Shown here one piece after another: positions 34,099 through 43,244 of a DNA stretch of 64,000 nt; position 1 is the stretch's first letter; every line of letters starts with the position of its first letter. The stretch lies in NCBI RefSeq assembly GCF_014637795.1, contig NZ_BMFD01000004.1, positions 89,014 through 153,013 on the forward strand, given 5' to 3'. Made by a program: the position numbers and the translations under genes. The stretch comes from Belliella aquatica. Lineage in GTDB: Bacteria; Bacteroidota; Bacteroidia; Cytophagales; Cyclobacteriaceae. The notes under the pieces are model-generated. The model was not told where the DNA came from and did no database searches. It saw only the letters and a list, made by a program, of their open reading frames with translations.

Positions 34099-34701
34099 AA
34101 ATCTTTCGCCAATTTTTTTACCACAGATGGACACAGATAAACACTATTTATTTAGGGACACGTCATATCGAGCAGATCGAGATATCTCACATGCGTAAAA
34201 TCTAAAATTTACCTTCTAAAATCACAAAGAGATATCTCACATGCGTTCGATATGACCATAAAACTGCCTTTGTGTCCTTGTGCCACCTTTGTGGTAAATC
34301 TAAAATCTACCCTCTTAAATCTAAAATCTAAAATCTACCTTCTAAAATCACAAAGAGATATCTCACATGCATTCGATATGACCATAAAACTTACCATTGT
34401 GTTCTTGTGCCACCTTTGTGGTAAATCTATAATCTACCCTCTAAAATCTAAAATCTACCTTCTAAAATCACAAAGAGATATCTCACATGCGTTCGATATG
34501 ACTATAAAACTGCCTTTGTGTCCTTGTGCCACCTTTGTGGTAAATCTATAATCTACCCTCTTAAATCTAAAATCTAAGATCTACCCTCTAAAATTTAAAT
34601 CTTCCCTCTTGGCTCTTGCTTCTTTTCTCTGACTTCTTACAAAAAAAGCCTCCCGATATACATCAGAGAGGCTTTTTTTAAATATATATTTTAGCGAATA
34701 A
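34099..34701. repeat. intergenic block with tandem repeat (about 120-126 bp, nearly three copies)
   Basis: The word GATATCTCACATGC recurs at 34181, 34231, 34357 and 34477. The last three belong to units of about 126 and 120 bp spanning 34215-34560. Each unit carries a GAGATATCTCACATGC-TTCGATATGACC palindromic piece, a CTTGTGCCACCTTTGTGGT piece, and runs of AAATCTAAAATCTACC. The piece at 34163-34190 (CATATCGAGCAGATCGAGAT) is the same REP-like type. The 99-codon frame through it is a by-product of the repeats. Confidence 0.8.
34642..34679 (-). terminator. terminator of alanine dehydrogenase
   Basis: AAAAAAGCCTC pairs with GAGGCTTTTTT around a 14-nt loop; T-runs on both strands. It begins 22 nt past the ald stop on the minus strand. 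Confidence 0.82.
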
Positions 34702-35820
34702 TTAGTCAGCTAAGTATTTGTCAACTGGTACGTAATCCAAATTGAATGCTTCAGCAACCGCTTTATACACCACGTCACCGTTGATGATATTCAGTCCTGG
34801 AACAAGCTCTTTATTTTCCTGAGCAGCTACTTTCCAGCCTTTATCTGCCAATTGTACCGCATAAGGAAGTGTAGCATTTGTCAATGCAAGTGTAGAAGTG
34901 TAAGGAACTGCACCTGGCATGTTCGCCACACAATAATGAACCACCTCATCAATCACGTAAGTAGGGTTTTCGTGAGTGGTTGGCTTACATGTTTCGATAC
35001 ATCCACCTTGATCCACGGCAACATCTACCAATACTGCACCTTTTTTCATATCTGTCAACATATCTCTAGTGATCAAGTGTGGTGCTTTTGCTCCTGGGAT
35101 CAATACTGCTCCCACGATCAAATCAGCATCTTTGATCATCTCTCTGATATTGTATTCATTAGACATCATGGTCTTAACATTGGCAGGCATCACGTCAGAC
35201 AAATATCTCATTCTCTGAAGAGATACATCCATGATCGTTACGTCCGCACCAAGTCCAGCAGCCATCCATGCAGCTTGTGTTCCTACGATTCCACCACCTA
35301 AAATGATTACTTTGGCAGGAAGAACACCCGGTACACCACCCAACAAAATACCCCTGCCACCTAATGGTTTTTCAAGGTAATTCGCTCCTTTTTGGATTGC
35401 CATACGACCAGCAACTTCTGACATAGGTACCAAAAGTGGCAAACTTCTATCAGGTCTCTCTACAGTTTCATAAGCCAAACAAACCGACTTGTTTTCGATC
35501 ATTGCCTTGGTCAAAGGCTCGTATGATGCAAAATGGAAATAAGTGAACAACAACTGACCTTCTTTGATTAATTTATATTCAGGTTCGATAGGTTCCTTCA
35601 CCTTCATGATCATCTCAGCGATAGCGTACACATCTTCGATAGTTGGAAGAATAGCAGCACCAGCCTCTGTGTACATATCATCAGTAAATCCACTGCCTTC
35701 ACCAGCAGTATGTTGAACAAATACAGAATGACCTCTCTTTACTAGCTCCTGAGCACCTGCCGGTGTCAATGCAACCCTGTTTTCGTTGTTTTTAATCTCC
35801 TTTGGAACACCTATTATCAT
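34702..35820 (-). CDS. ald: alanine dehydrogenase
   Basis: NAD-dependent interconversion of alanine with pyruvate and ammonia. The 372-residue length is standard. Signatures are IGVPKEIKNNENRVALTPAG at the N-terminus, the catalytic Lys in MIMKVKEPIEPEY, the catalytic His in LFTYFHFASYE, and the Rossmann motif VIILGGGIVGTQAA (about 170-183). Monocistronic, with its own -7 box and terminator. It links amino-acid catabolism to pyruvate. Confidence 0.97.
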   Translation of the reverse strand: MIIGVPKEIKNNENRVALTPAGAQELVKRGHSVFVQHTAGEGSGFTDDMYTEAGAAILPTIEDVYAIAEMIMKVKEPIEPEYKLIKEGQLLFTYFHFASYEPLTKAMIENKSVCLAYETVERPDRSLPLLVPMSEVAGRMAIQKGANYLEKPLGGRGILLGGVPGVLPAKVIILGGGIVGTQAAWMAAGLGADVTIMDVSLQRMRYLSDVMPANVKTMMSNEYNIREMIKDADLIVGAVLIPGAKAPHLITRDMLTDMKKGAVLVDVAVDQGGCIETCKPTTHENPTYVIDEVVHYCVANMPGAVPYTSTLALTNATLPYAVQLADKGWKVAAQENKELVPGLNIINGDVVYKAVAEAFNLDYVPVDKYLAD

Positions 35821-35851
35821 GTCGTGTAAATTTGGGTTATAATTATGGCGG

Positions 35852-35859
35852 CAAATATA
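35852..35859 (-). promoter_or_regulatory. -7 promoter element of ald
   Basis: TATATTTG on the minus strand matches TAnnTTTG exactly and would give a leader of about 27 nt. No TTTG stands at the -33 distance. Confidence 0.5.
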
Positions 35860-36176
35860 ATAAGGGATAGGGATTCTCTTTCTAATTCATCCTACTTATT
35901 TTGATTCGAAGATGAAATCAAATGATATATAGAATTAAATTTTTTTTAATCGAGTTTTTCTTAATAAAATTTCAAAAATCATGGTTTTAAAACTTATAAT
36001 TCTGAGCATTTTTATTCTTGGCCTGAGACTTTTATATCTATTGGCATATTTGCCTATTTATATTCATAATATTTCGAAAAAAAGAATATGGTAAAATTTT
36101 ATTCTTTTTTAAATCTTAAAAATAATTATTATCAAAATAAATTATTGAAAAATGTAAAAATTATTCCCTGCTCGAG
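35860..36176. other. AT-rich intergenic region between ald and the E1 gene
   Basis: No gene or repeat is seen. The region is extremely AT-rich with A- and T-tracts (for instance 35938-35975 and 36090-36160), and could act as an UP-like or bent upstream region for the promoter at 36177. Confidence 0.5.
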
Positions 36177-36207
36177 TTTGTAAAAATAACAAAATTCTTT
36201 ATTTTTG
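36177..36207 (+). promoter_or_regulatory. Bacteroidota-type promoter of the E1 fusion gene
   Basis: TTTG (36177-36180), a 19-nt spacer and TATTTTTG (36200-36207) match the consensus fully. Transcription would begin near 36212, leaving about 15 nt before the GTG at 36227. Confidence 0.75.
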
Positions 36208-36226
36208 AAATACTTGGAAGACAAGT

Positions 36227-38680
36227 GTGATAACCCAAAATAGCTTAAAAGATTACTTTAATATGAGAGAAGTGGCAACATTATCTAAGAACAGGAACCC
36301 TAAGGCTCTAAATAAGGAGCAACTTTTAAATGATTACCGTATAGCTCAAGAAAGCAGGCAGGCTTCTCTAATGGGAAGAAAGGAAGTTTTCATGGGTAAA
36401 GCGAAATTCGGAATTTTTGGTGACGGCAAAGAACTGGCTCAATTGGCCATGGCTCGATACTTCGAGAAAGGAGATTTTAGAGCTGGCTACTATAGAGATC
36501 AGACTTTTATGTTTGCCATAGATCAATTAACTGTCAAGGAATACTTTGCGCAATTGTATGCACATACGGACGTTGAGGCTGATCCAGCTTCCGCGGGTAG
36601 ATTGATGAATGGGCATTTTGCGACAAGATCATTGAATGATGATGGGACTTGGAAAAATCTCGCAGAAATGAAAAATTCATCTGCTGATATTTCTCCAACA
36701 GCCGCACAAATGCCAAAATTGCTTGGCCTTGCTTATGCTTCTAAACTTTTCAAAGAAAATAAAGGTCTGCATGATTTAACTGAATTTTCTAACAAAGGAA
36801 ACGAGGTGGCATGGGGTACAATTGGAAATGCATCCACTTCAGAAGGAATGTTTTTTGAATCGATCAATGCAGCAGGGGTTCTTCAAGTTCCTATGGTCGT
36901 TTCGGTATGGGATGATGGTTATGGAATATCTGTCCCAAATGAATATCATACGACGAAAGGCAGCATTTCTGAAATCCTCAAGGGATTGCAGCGCAATGAT
37001 GACCAAAAAGGATATGAAATCTTCGTAGTCAAAGGTTGGGATTATGAATCTTTAGATCGAGCATTTGAAAATGCCGCTAGAATTGCGAGAGAAGAACACG
37101 TTCCTGTATTGATTCACGTAGTGGATGTAACACAGCCACAAGGACATTCTACCTCAGGTTCACACGAGCGCTATAAATCAGCAGAAAGATTAGAATGGGA
37201 GAAAAACCATGATTGTCTCTTAAAATTCAGAGAATTTCTTCTGGAAAGAAAAATTGCCACGGAAGAGCAACTAGATCTGATCGATTCAGAGGCAAAGAAA
37301 TTTGTCAAAGAACAAAAAGATCTAGCTTGGAAGTCATTTGCTGATGGCATCAAAAATGAATTGAAAGAAGCTGTAGAATTGCTTACAGCCATGGCACCGC
37401 AATCTTCAAATGCTACTGCTGTCACGCAGTTAGCAGAGGATTTGAAAAAGACCTTGAATCCTATTAGAAAAGATGTGATCAGTACAGTTAGAAGAGCTTT
37501 GTGGCTTTCAAGAACTGACGCTGAATCAGTAAAAGCGGATTTGAGGGCTTGGTATGCGCATCAACAAGAATTAAATAAAGACAGATACAACAGTCATTTA
37601 TATAGTGAATCCATTTTCAGTGTAGAAAAAATCGACGCAGTGGCTCCAAAATATACTGAGGAGTCTCCACTAGTAGATGGAAGAGAAATTTTACAAGCTT
37701 GTTTTGATGATATTCTCCAAAGAGATCCAAGATTCTTTGCTTTTGGTGAAGACGTAGGAAAGATTGGAGATGTCAATCAGGCTTTTGCTGGACTACAAGC
37801 CAAATATGGTGAGTTGAGAGTGACAGATACTGGAATTAGAGAATGTACCATCATCGGTCAAGGACTTGGAGCAGCGCTCAGAGGCCTTCGCCCGATGGCT
37901 GAAATTCAGTATCTGGATTACATCTACTATGCCTTAATGACTTTGGCGGATGATGTTGCTTCTTTGCAATACCGTACCAAAGGAGGTCAAAAAGCACCAT
38001 TGATCGTGCGAACTAGAGGTCACCGTCTCGAGGGAGTATGGCATGCAGGTTCCCCAATCGGAATGTTACTTCATTCTTTAAGAGGAATGATAATTTGTGT
38101 TCCTAGAGACATGACCCAAGCTGCAGGGATGTACAATACCTTACTTGAAGCTGACGAACCTGCTTTAGTAATCGAATGTCTGAATGGCTATAGATTAAAA
38201 GAAAAAATGCCAAGTAACATTGGTCAGTTTAAAGTGCAGTTGGGAGTTCCTGAAGTGCTGAAAGAAGGAAATGACATGACCGTTGTAACTTACGGTTCCA
38301 TGTGTAGAATCGTCATGGATGCAGCACAGGAATTGAGTGAATTGGGGATTGACATTGAGGTAATTGATGCACAGACATTATTGCCGTTTGACACGACTGG
38401 CGTGGTAGGGAAATCCATCCAAAAGACCAATAGAGTATTATTTGCAGATGAAGACGTTCCGGGAGGAGCTTCGGCTTACATGATGCAGCAAGTGATTGAA
38501 GATCAAAAAGCTTATTATCACTTAGATTCAGAACCAGCAACCTTAGCTGCAAAAGCACATAGGCCTGCTTATTCTTCCGATGGTGATTATTTCTCAAAAC
38601 CATCGATTGAGGATGTGGTAGAGAAAATTTACAGCATGATGAACGAAGTTGACCCTGTCAAATTCCCTTCAATAGACTAA
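36227..38680 (+). CDS. 2-oxoacid dehydrogenase E1 component, alpha-beta fusion
   Basis: A thiamine-diphosphate E1 enzyme with alpha (about 1-400) and beta (about 470-817) halves in one 817-residue chain, as is usual for this Bacteroidota family. The alpha half has AGYYRDQTF, GNASTSEGMFFESINAAGV and SVWDDGYGIS; the beta half has FAFGEDVGKIGDVN, GQGLGAALRGLRP and VPGGASAYMMQQ. The Asp of the usual GDG thiamine motif is Asn here (GNAS). The substrate is likely a branched-chain 2-oxoacid but is not proven; E2 and E3 genes are not adjacent. The start is GTG at 36227, or possibly ATG at 36263. Confidence 0.9.
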   Translation: MITQNSLKDYFNMREVATLSKNRNPKALNKEQLLNDYRIAQESRQASLMGRKEVFMGKAKFGIFGDGKELAQLAMARYFEKGDFRAGYYRDQTFMFAIDQLTVKEYFAQLYAHTDVEADPASAGRLMNGHFATRSLNDDGTWKNLAEMKNSSADISPTAAQMPKLLGLAYASKLFKENKGLHDLTEFSNKGNEVAWGTIGNASTSEGMFFESINAAGVLQVPMVVSVWDDGYGISVPNEYHTTKGSISEILKGLQRNDDQKGYEIFVVKGWDYESLDRAFENAARIAREEHVPVLIHVVDVTQPQGHSTSGSHERYKSAERLEWEKNHDCLLKFREFLLERKIATEEQLDLIDSEAKKFVKEQKDLAWKSFADGIKNELKEAVELLTAMAPQSSNATAVTQLAEDLKKTLNPIRKDVISTVRRALWLSRTDAESVKADLRAWYAHQQELNKDRYNSHLYSESIFSVEKIDAVAPKYTEESPLVDGREILQACFDDILQRDPRFFAFGEDVGKIGDVNQAFAGLQAKYGELRVTDTGIRECTIIGQGLGAALRGLRPMAEIQYLDYIYYALMTLADDVASLQYRTKGGQKAPLIVRTRGHRLEGVWHAGSPIGMLLHSLRGMIICVPRDMTQAAGMYNTLLEADEPALVIECLNGYRLKEKMPSNIGQFKVQLGVPEVLKEGNDMTVVTYGSMCRIVMDAAQELSELGIDIEVIDAQTLLPFDTTGVVGKSIQKTNRVLFADEDVPGGASAYMMQQVIEDQKAYYHLDSEPATLAAKAHRPAYSSDGDYFSKPSIEDVVEKIYSMMNEVDPVKFPSID

Positions 38681-38703
38681 GTATACTATTTACAAATAAA
38701 TTG

Positions 38704-38739
38704 ATAACCAGTAGTTTAATAGCTACTGGTTATTTTTTT
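38704..38739 (+). terminator. terminator of the E1 fusion gene
   Basis: ATAACCAGTAG (38704-38714) pairs with CTACTGGTTAT (38723-38733), followed by a T-run. Confidence 0.87.
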
Positions 38740-38874
38740 AAATACTAGATTTTTTCACCAACAAAACCTCAACCTTAGAACGTTACAACTTTCCTCACCT
38801 TCCAACCTTTTCAGTTTTCCAATTTTTCAATTTTCCAATCATCATTTCTGTTTTCTACTTTTCACGCAATTGTG

Positions 38875-38882
38875 TACCTTTG
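38875..38882 (+). promoter_or_regulatory. -7 promoter element of purL
   Basis: TACCTTTG matches TAnnTTTG, with TTTT 20 nt upstream (38851-38854) as a weak -33. The expected start is about 30 nt before the purL ATG. Confidence 0.5.
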
Positions 38883-38917
38883 ATTCTTCTTAAAAAAAGA
38901 CATCCAAAACTCAGGAC

Positions 38918-41900
38918 ATGATTCTCTTTTTCCAATCCCCTCAGGCAGTTATTTACGCTGTTCAATCCAAACACCCAATCCAAAAATCAGATATTGAAAA
39001 ACTTACTTGGCTCTTTGGCGAAGCAAAAGAAATTCAATCCGATAAAGTATCAGGCCGATATGCAGGACCTCGAAAGGAAATGATCACTCCATGGTCAACA
39101 AATGCAGTGGAAATCACCATCAACATGGGAATTCAAGGGATTCTAAGGATAGAAGAGTATTTTCCTCTTTCCAAAGATGAAAGCATTGATCCAATGTTGC
39201 AGGCTGCTTATGAGGGTCTGGATCAAGATATCTTTGTGATTGATGCACAGCCTGAAAAAGTTCTAGAGATAGAAGACATCAAAGCTTACAATGCTGCTGA
39301 AGGTTTGGCACTCAGCCAAGAGGAAGTAGAATACTTAGAAAATGTATCCAAGCAGCTGGAAAGACCTTTGACAGATTCGGAAGTATTTGGATTTAGCCAA
39401 GTGAATTCGGAGCATTGCCGACACAAGATTTTCAATGGATCATTTGTCATTGATGGAGAAGAAAAAGAAAAAACACTCTTTCAGCTGATCAAAGAAACCT
39501 CAAAGAGACATCCCAACAGAATTGTCTCTGCATATAAAGATAACGTAGCCTTCGTTCAAGGCCCAAGAGCACAGCAATTCGCTCCGAAAACACAGGATAA
39601 ACCAGATTTTTTTGATACTGAGACGATTGATACCGTCATTTCTCTCAAAGCAGAGACGCACAACTTCCCGACAACTGTAGAACCCTTCAATGGCGCTGCA
39701 ACAGGTGCAGGAGGAGAAATTAGAGACAGAATGGCTGGAGGAACAGCCTCTATTCCATTAGCTGGAACAGCCGTTTACATGACTTCATACCCGCGCTCAG
39801 AAAAGGGGAGAAGCTGGGAAAAAAACCTTTCAGAACGTCCTTGGCTCTATCAAACTCCTATGGATATCTTGATCAAAGCATCCAACGGAGCGAGTGATTT
39901 TGGAAATAAGTTTGGTCAGCCTTTGATTTCAGGGTCAGTTTTGACTTTTGAACATGAAGAAGATGGCAAGGCACATGGTTTCGATAAAGTGATTATGTTA
40001 GCTGGTGGTGTTGGTTTCACAAGAAGTCAATACAGCAAGAAAAATGATCCTGCCAAAGGTGATAAAATCATCATCATGGGTGGTGACAATTATCGAATTG
40101 GAATGGGAGGGAGTGCAGTTTCTTCTGTTGCTACCGGAGAATTTTCCAATGCGATAGAATTGAATGCCATTCAGCGATCCAATCCTGAAATGCAAAAGCG
40201 TATCATGAATGTAATTCGTGCCATGGCTGAATCTGACGAGAATCCAATCGTTTCCATTCACGATCACGGTGCAGGCGGACATTTGAATTGCCTTTCTGAA
40301 TTGGTAGAAACTACAGGTGGAACGATCCACATCGACCAATTGCCAGTAGGCGATCCAACCCTTTCTTCAAAAGAAATCATTGGCAATGAATCCCAAGAGA
40401 GAATGGGGCTTGTCGTTGGAGAAAAAGATCTAAACTTGCTTCAAAAGATATCAGAAAGAGAAAGAGCACCATTCTATGTGGTCGGTGAGACGACAGGTGA
40501 CATGCACTTCAAATTCGAAAATCAAAATACAGGTGAAAAGCCAGTTGATTGGAATTTGTCTTACATGTTCGGCAGTTCTCCAAAGACAATTCTAGAAGAC
40601 AAGAGTGGAAATTCAAATTTTGCAGATTCCGAATTTGATGTTCAGCATCTGAAACAATATATCTCTGAAGTGCTTCAATTAGAGGCAGTGGCTTGTAAAG
40701 ATTGGTTGACGAACAAAGTCGATCGCTCTGTGACAGGTCGAGTTGCTAAGCAGCAGACAGTAGGAGAGATTCAAGTTCCATTGAATAATGTCGCTGTGAT
40801 GGCGATAGATTACACGGGTCAAAAAGGTATCGCGACGTCTATCGGTCATGCACCTGTAGCTGCTTTGGCAAACCCAGAAGCGGGATCAAGGTTAGCAATT
40901 GCTGAGGCTTTGACCAATTTGGTTTGGGCTCCGATTCAAGATGGTTTGGCAGGAATTTCCCTAAGTGCCAACTGGATGTGGCCAGCAAAAAACAAAGGCG
41001 AAAATGACAGACTTTACAGAGCTGTAGAAGCAGTAAGTGAGTTTGCAATTGATTTGGGAGTAAATATTCCTACAGGAAAAGATTCCCTATCCATGACTCA
41101 AAAATACCCTAACGGAAAGGTCGTCTATTCTCCTGGAACAGTTATTATTTCATCGATTGGTGAATGTTCAGATATCAATAAAACAGTTTCTCCTGACCTG
41201 AAACCAGTAGATGGAAGCAAATTGTTTTACATCGATTTTTCTAAAGATCTCCCAAAACTCGGAGGATCGAGCTTTTATCAGATCTTAAATAAAATAGGTT
41301 CTGAAACGCCTGATGTAAAGGATAATCACTATTTTGGAAGAGCCTTTATGACTTTGCAGAAGTTGATCGAAAAAGGTGAGATTTTAGCAGGTCATGATAT
41401 TTCTTCAGGAGGATTGATCACCGCTTTGTTAGAAATGACTTTCCCATCAACAAAAGTTGGGCTTACTGTAAAAACAGATCGACTAGCTGGAAACGATATT
41501 ATAAAATCACTTTTTGCTGAAAACCCAGGTGTGTTGATCCAAGTGGTCAATCCTGAAAGAACACGAGCAGTCCTAGCAAATCAAGAAATCGATTACATCG
41601 CCCTAGCAACGGTCAATATGACTGGAAAAGTTGAGTTGACAAGTTTGAATATGGAGTTGGATGTTGCAGAAATGCGTGATACTTGGTTCAAGTCTTCCTA
41701 TTTGTTGGATAAAAAGCAGTCAGGAGATAAACTTGCTTTGGAGAGGTTTGAAAACTACAAATCACAGCCACTTTCCTATTCATTTAATTCCAAATGGGAG
41801 GGAACCTTTGATTCATTCAGCCTCAATCCTTATCGAAAAGAAAAATCAGGAAAAACTGCGGCTATCATTCGTGAGAAAGGTGTAAATGGAGATCGTGAGA

Positions 41901-42601
41901 TGGCTTATTCACTTTGGTTAGCAGGTTTTGACGTCAAAGATGTCCACATGACAGATTTGATTGCAGGACGAGAAACTTTGGAAGATGTGCAGATGATCGT
42001 CTTTGTAGGCGGATTCTCCAATTCCGATGTACTTGGTTCAGCGAAAGGCTGGGCAGGCGCCTTCCTTTACAATGAAAAGGCAAAACAAGCATTAGACAAC
42101 TTCTATGCGAGAAAAGACACCTTGAGTTTAGGTGTTTGTAATGGCTGTCAGTTGATGGTGGAATTGGGATTGATTACCCCAGAACACGATGTCAAGCCAA
42201 AAATGCTTCACAACGAATCTCACAAGTTTGAATCTGCTTTCGTAAATGTGACCATTCCTCAAAATGAAACGGTCATGTTCAAGAGTTTGGAAGGTCAGCG
42301 ATTGGGAGTTTGGATCGCGCATGGAGAAGGTAAATTCTCTTTACCAAAGTCACTTTCCGACTATCACGTTGGGATGACTTACGCTTACGAGGCATATCCA
42401 GGAAATCCAAACGGATCAGATCATGCGGTAGCAGGGATTGCATCTGCTGACGGAAGACATTTAGCCATTATGCCACACATTGAGCGTTCGTTGAAGCCAT
42501 GGAATTGGCCACACTACGCCACAGAAAGATTAGACGATGAAATCACCCCTTGGGTAGAGGCATTTGTCAATGCGTTTAATTGGGTGAAAAATAATGGTTG
42601 A
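38918..42601 (+). CDS. purL: phosphoribosylformylglycinamidine synthase, long single-chain type
   Basis: Converts FGAR, glutamine and ATP to FGAM in purine synthesis. The 1227-residue chain combines an N-terminal PurS-like domain (about 1-145), two AIR-synthase-like halves (HNFPTTVEPFNGAATGAGG; HDISSGGLITALLEM) and a C-terminal class I glutaminase with the nucleophile Cys in LGVCNGCQLMVELG and AHGEGKF/HIERS His-Glu. This is the large PurL of gammaproteobacteria and Bacteroidota rather than the split PurSQL. Monocistronic, with a terminator about 100 nt downstream. Confidence 0.97.
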   Translation: MILFFQSPQAVIYAVQSKHPIQKSDIEKLTWLFGEAKEIQSDKVSGRYAGPRKEMITPWSTNAVEITINMGIQGILRIEEYFPLSKDESIDPMLQAAYEGLDQDIFVIDAQPEKVLEIEDIKAYNAAEGLALSQEEVEYLENVSKQLERPLTDSEVFGFSQVNSEHCRHKIFNGSFVIDGEEKEKTLFQLIKETSKRHPNRIVSAYKDNVAFVQGPRAQQFAPKTQDKPDFFDTETIDTVISLKAETHNFPTTVEPFNGAATGAGGEIRDRMAGGTASIPLAGTAVYMTSYPRSEKGRSWEKNLSERPWLYQTPMDILIKASNGASDFGNKFGQPLISGSVLTFEHEEDGKAHGFDKVIMLAGGVGFTRSQYSKKNDPAKGDKIIIMGGDNYRIGMGGSAVSSVATGEFSNAIELNAIQRSNPEMQKRIMNVIRAMAESDENPIVSIHDHGAGGHLNCLSELVETTGGTIHIDQLPVGDPTLSSKEIIGNESQERMGLVVGEKDLNLLQKISERERAPFYVVGETTGDMHFKFENQNTGEKPVDWNLSYMFGSSPKTILEDKSGNSNFADSEFDVQHLKQYISEVLQLEAVACKDWLTNKVDRSVTGRVAKQQTVGEIQVPLNNVAVMAIDYTGQKGIATSIGHAPVAALANPEAGSRLAIAEALTNLVWAPIQDGLAGISLSANWMWPAKNKGENDRLYRAVEAVSEFAIDLGVNIPTGKDSLSMTQKYPNGKVVYSPGTVIISSIGECSDINKTVSPDLKPVDGSKLFYIDFSKDLPKLGGSSFYQILNKIGSETPDVKDNHYFGRAFMTLQKLIEKGEILAGHDISSGGLITALLEMTFPSTKVGLTVKTDRLAGNDIIKSLFAENPGVLIQVVNPERTRAVLANQEIDYIALATVNMTGKVELTSLNMELDVAEMRDTWFKSSYLLDKKQSGDKLALERFENYKSQPLSYSFNSKWEGTFDSFSLNPYRKEKSGKTAAIIREKGVNGDREMAYSLWLAGFDVKDVHMTDLIAGRETLEDVQMIVFVGGFSNSDVLGSAKGWAGAFLYNEKAKQALDNFYARKDTLSLGVCNGCQLMVELGLITPEHDVKPKMLHNESHKFESAFVNVTIPQNETVMFKSLEGQRLGVWIAHGEGKFSLPKSLSDYHVGMTYAYEAYPGNPNGSDHAVAGIASADGRHLAIMPHIERSLKPWNWPHYATERLDDEITPWVEAFVNAFNWVKNNG

Positions 42602-42703
42602 ACCGGTTGATTGAGTGATTAGTAAATTAGTTATTGGTGATCAGTTAATTTGGAGATTAGTGGACTGAGTGATCAGTTGTTGAACATTAATAAAGCCTAC
42701 TTT

Positions 42704-42732
42704 AAGGTCTGTGTTAGCACAGACCTTTTTTT
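42704..42732 (+). terminator. terminator downstream of purL
   Basis: AAGGTCTGTG (42704-42713) pairs with CACAGACCTT (42718-42727) around TTAG, followed by T residues. Confidence 0.88.
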
Positions 42733-42985
42733 ATTGCTAGACTTTTCTTCTTGGAATTAATGGACTGTGGGGATACAAGCCATGGAGGCATAATGTAAGG
42801 GGATAAGCTTTGCCTAATACATATAAAATTCAACTCTGACTGCATCAGGCAGGTACTTTTTTGTTGGTAGCATGCGTTATTCAACTCCTTCCGGAGTTGG
42901 TAGGGTGCGTTATTCGATCATTTTAACCCCGAGTAGCGACTCGGGGCCAATCGAGATTTGTTCCCATTCGGGAACGGTTGTGAGG

Positions 42986-43184
42986 AACCTCAACCTTACA
43001 ACTTTAAAACCTTTCAACCTTCAAACCTCAATAAACCTCAACCTTATAACTTTATAACCTTTCAACTTTCAAACCTTGAATAAACCTCAACCTTATAACT
43101 TTATAACCTTTCAACTTTCAAACCTTAAATAACCCTCAACCTTACAACTTTAAAACCTTACAACCTTCAAATCTCAATAAACCT
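42986..43184. repeat. tandem array, four copies of about 48 bp
   Basis: Units start at 42986, 43034, 43083 and 43131. Each reads approximately AACCTCAACCTTAYAACTTT, then WAAACCTTTCAACYTTCAAA. Single or inverted versions of the same phrase occur at 8149-8180, 8228-8270, 30480-30530, 38770-38840 and 49725-49758. There are no spacers, so it is not a CRISPR array. Confidence 0.85.
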
Positions 43185-43208
43185 TTCTCCATAATTTTCC
43201 CCCAACCA

Positions 43209-43240
43209 TTGTCTATATCAAAGGATTCTCCTTAATTTTA
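43209..43240 (+). promoter_or_regulatory. candidate promoter of the GSCFA gene, leaderless
   Basis: TAATTTTA (43233-43240, one mismatch to TAnnTTTG) ends 4 nt before the ATG at 43245. A TTG-containing -33-like box (TTGT, 43209-43212) lies 20 nt upstream. Confidence 0.35.
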
Positions 43241-43244
43241 GGTC

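Larger units (their letters stand above)
42602..43244. other. intergenic region rich in phrases and hairpins
   Basis: No gene. In order: GATTAGTGGA-type phrases (42603-42680), the purL terminator, CAACTCC-TTCC-GGAGTTG (about 42882), CCCCGAGT-AGCG-ACTCGGGG (42927-42946), GTTCCC-ATTC-GGGAAC (about 42960-42975), then a four-unit tandem array up to 43184. The hairpins resemble dispersed Bacteroidota intergenic palindromes. Confidence 0.7.

Noticed and set aside
34252-34551. 99-codon open frame
   Set aside because: It runs through the tandem repeat and encodes near-identical repeated peptides, so it reflects the repeat period rather than a gene.
42986-43184. possible CRISPR array of 48-bp units
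   Set aside because: The units are contiguous degenerate copies without distinct repeat and spacer parts.
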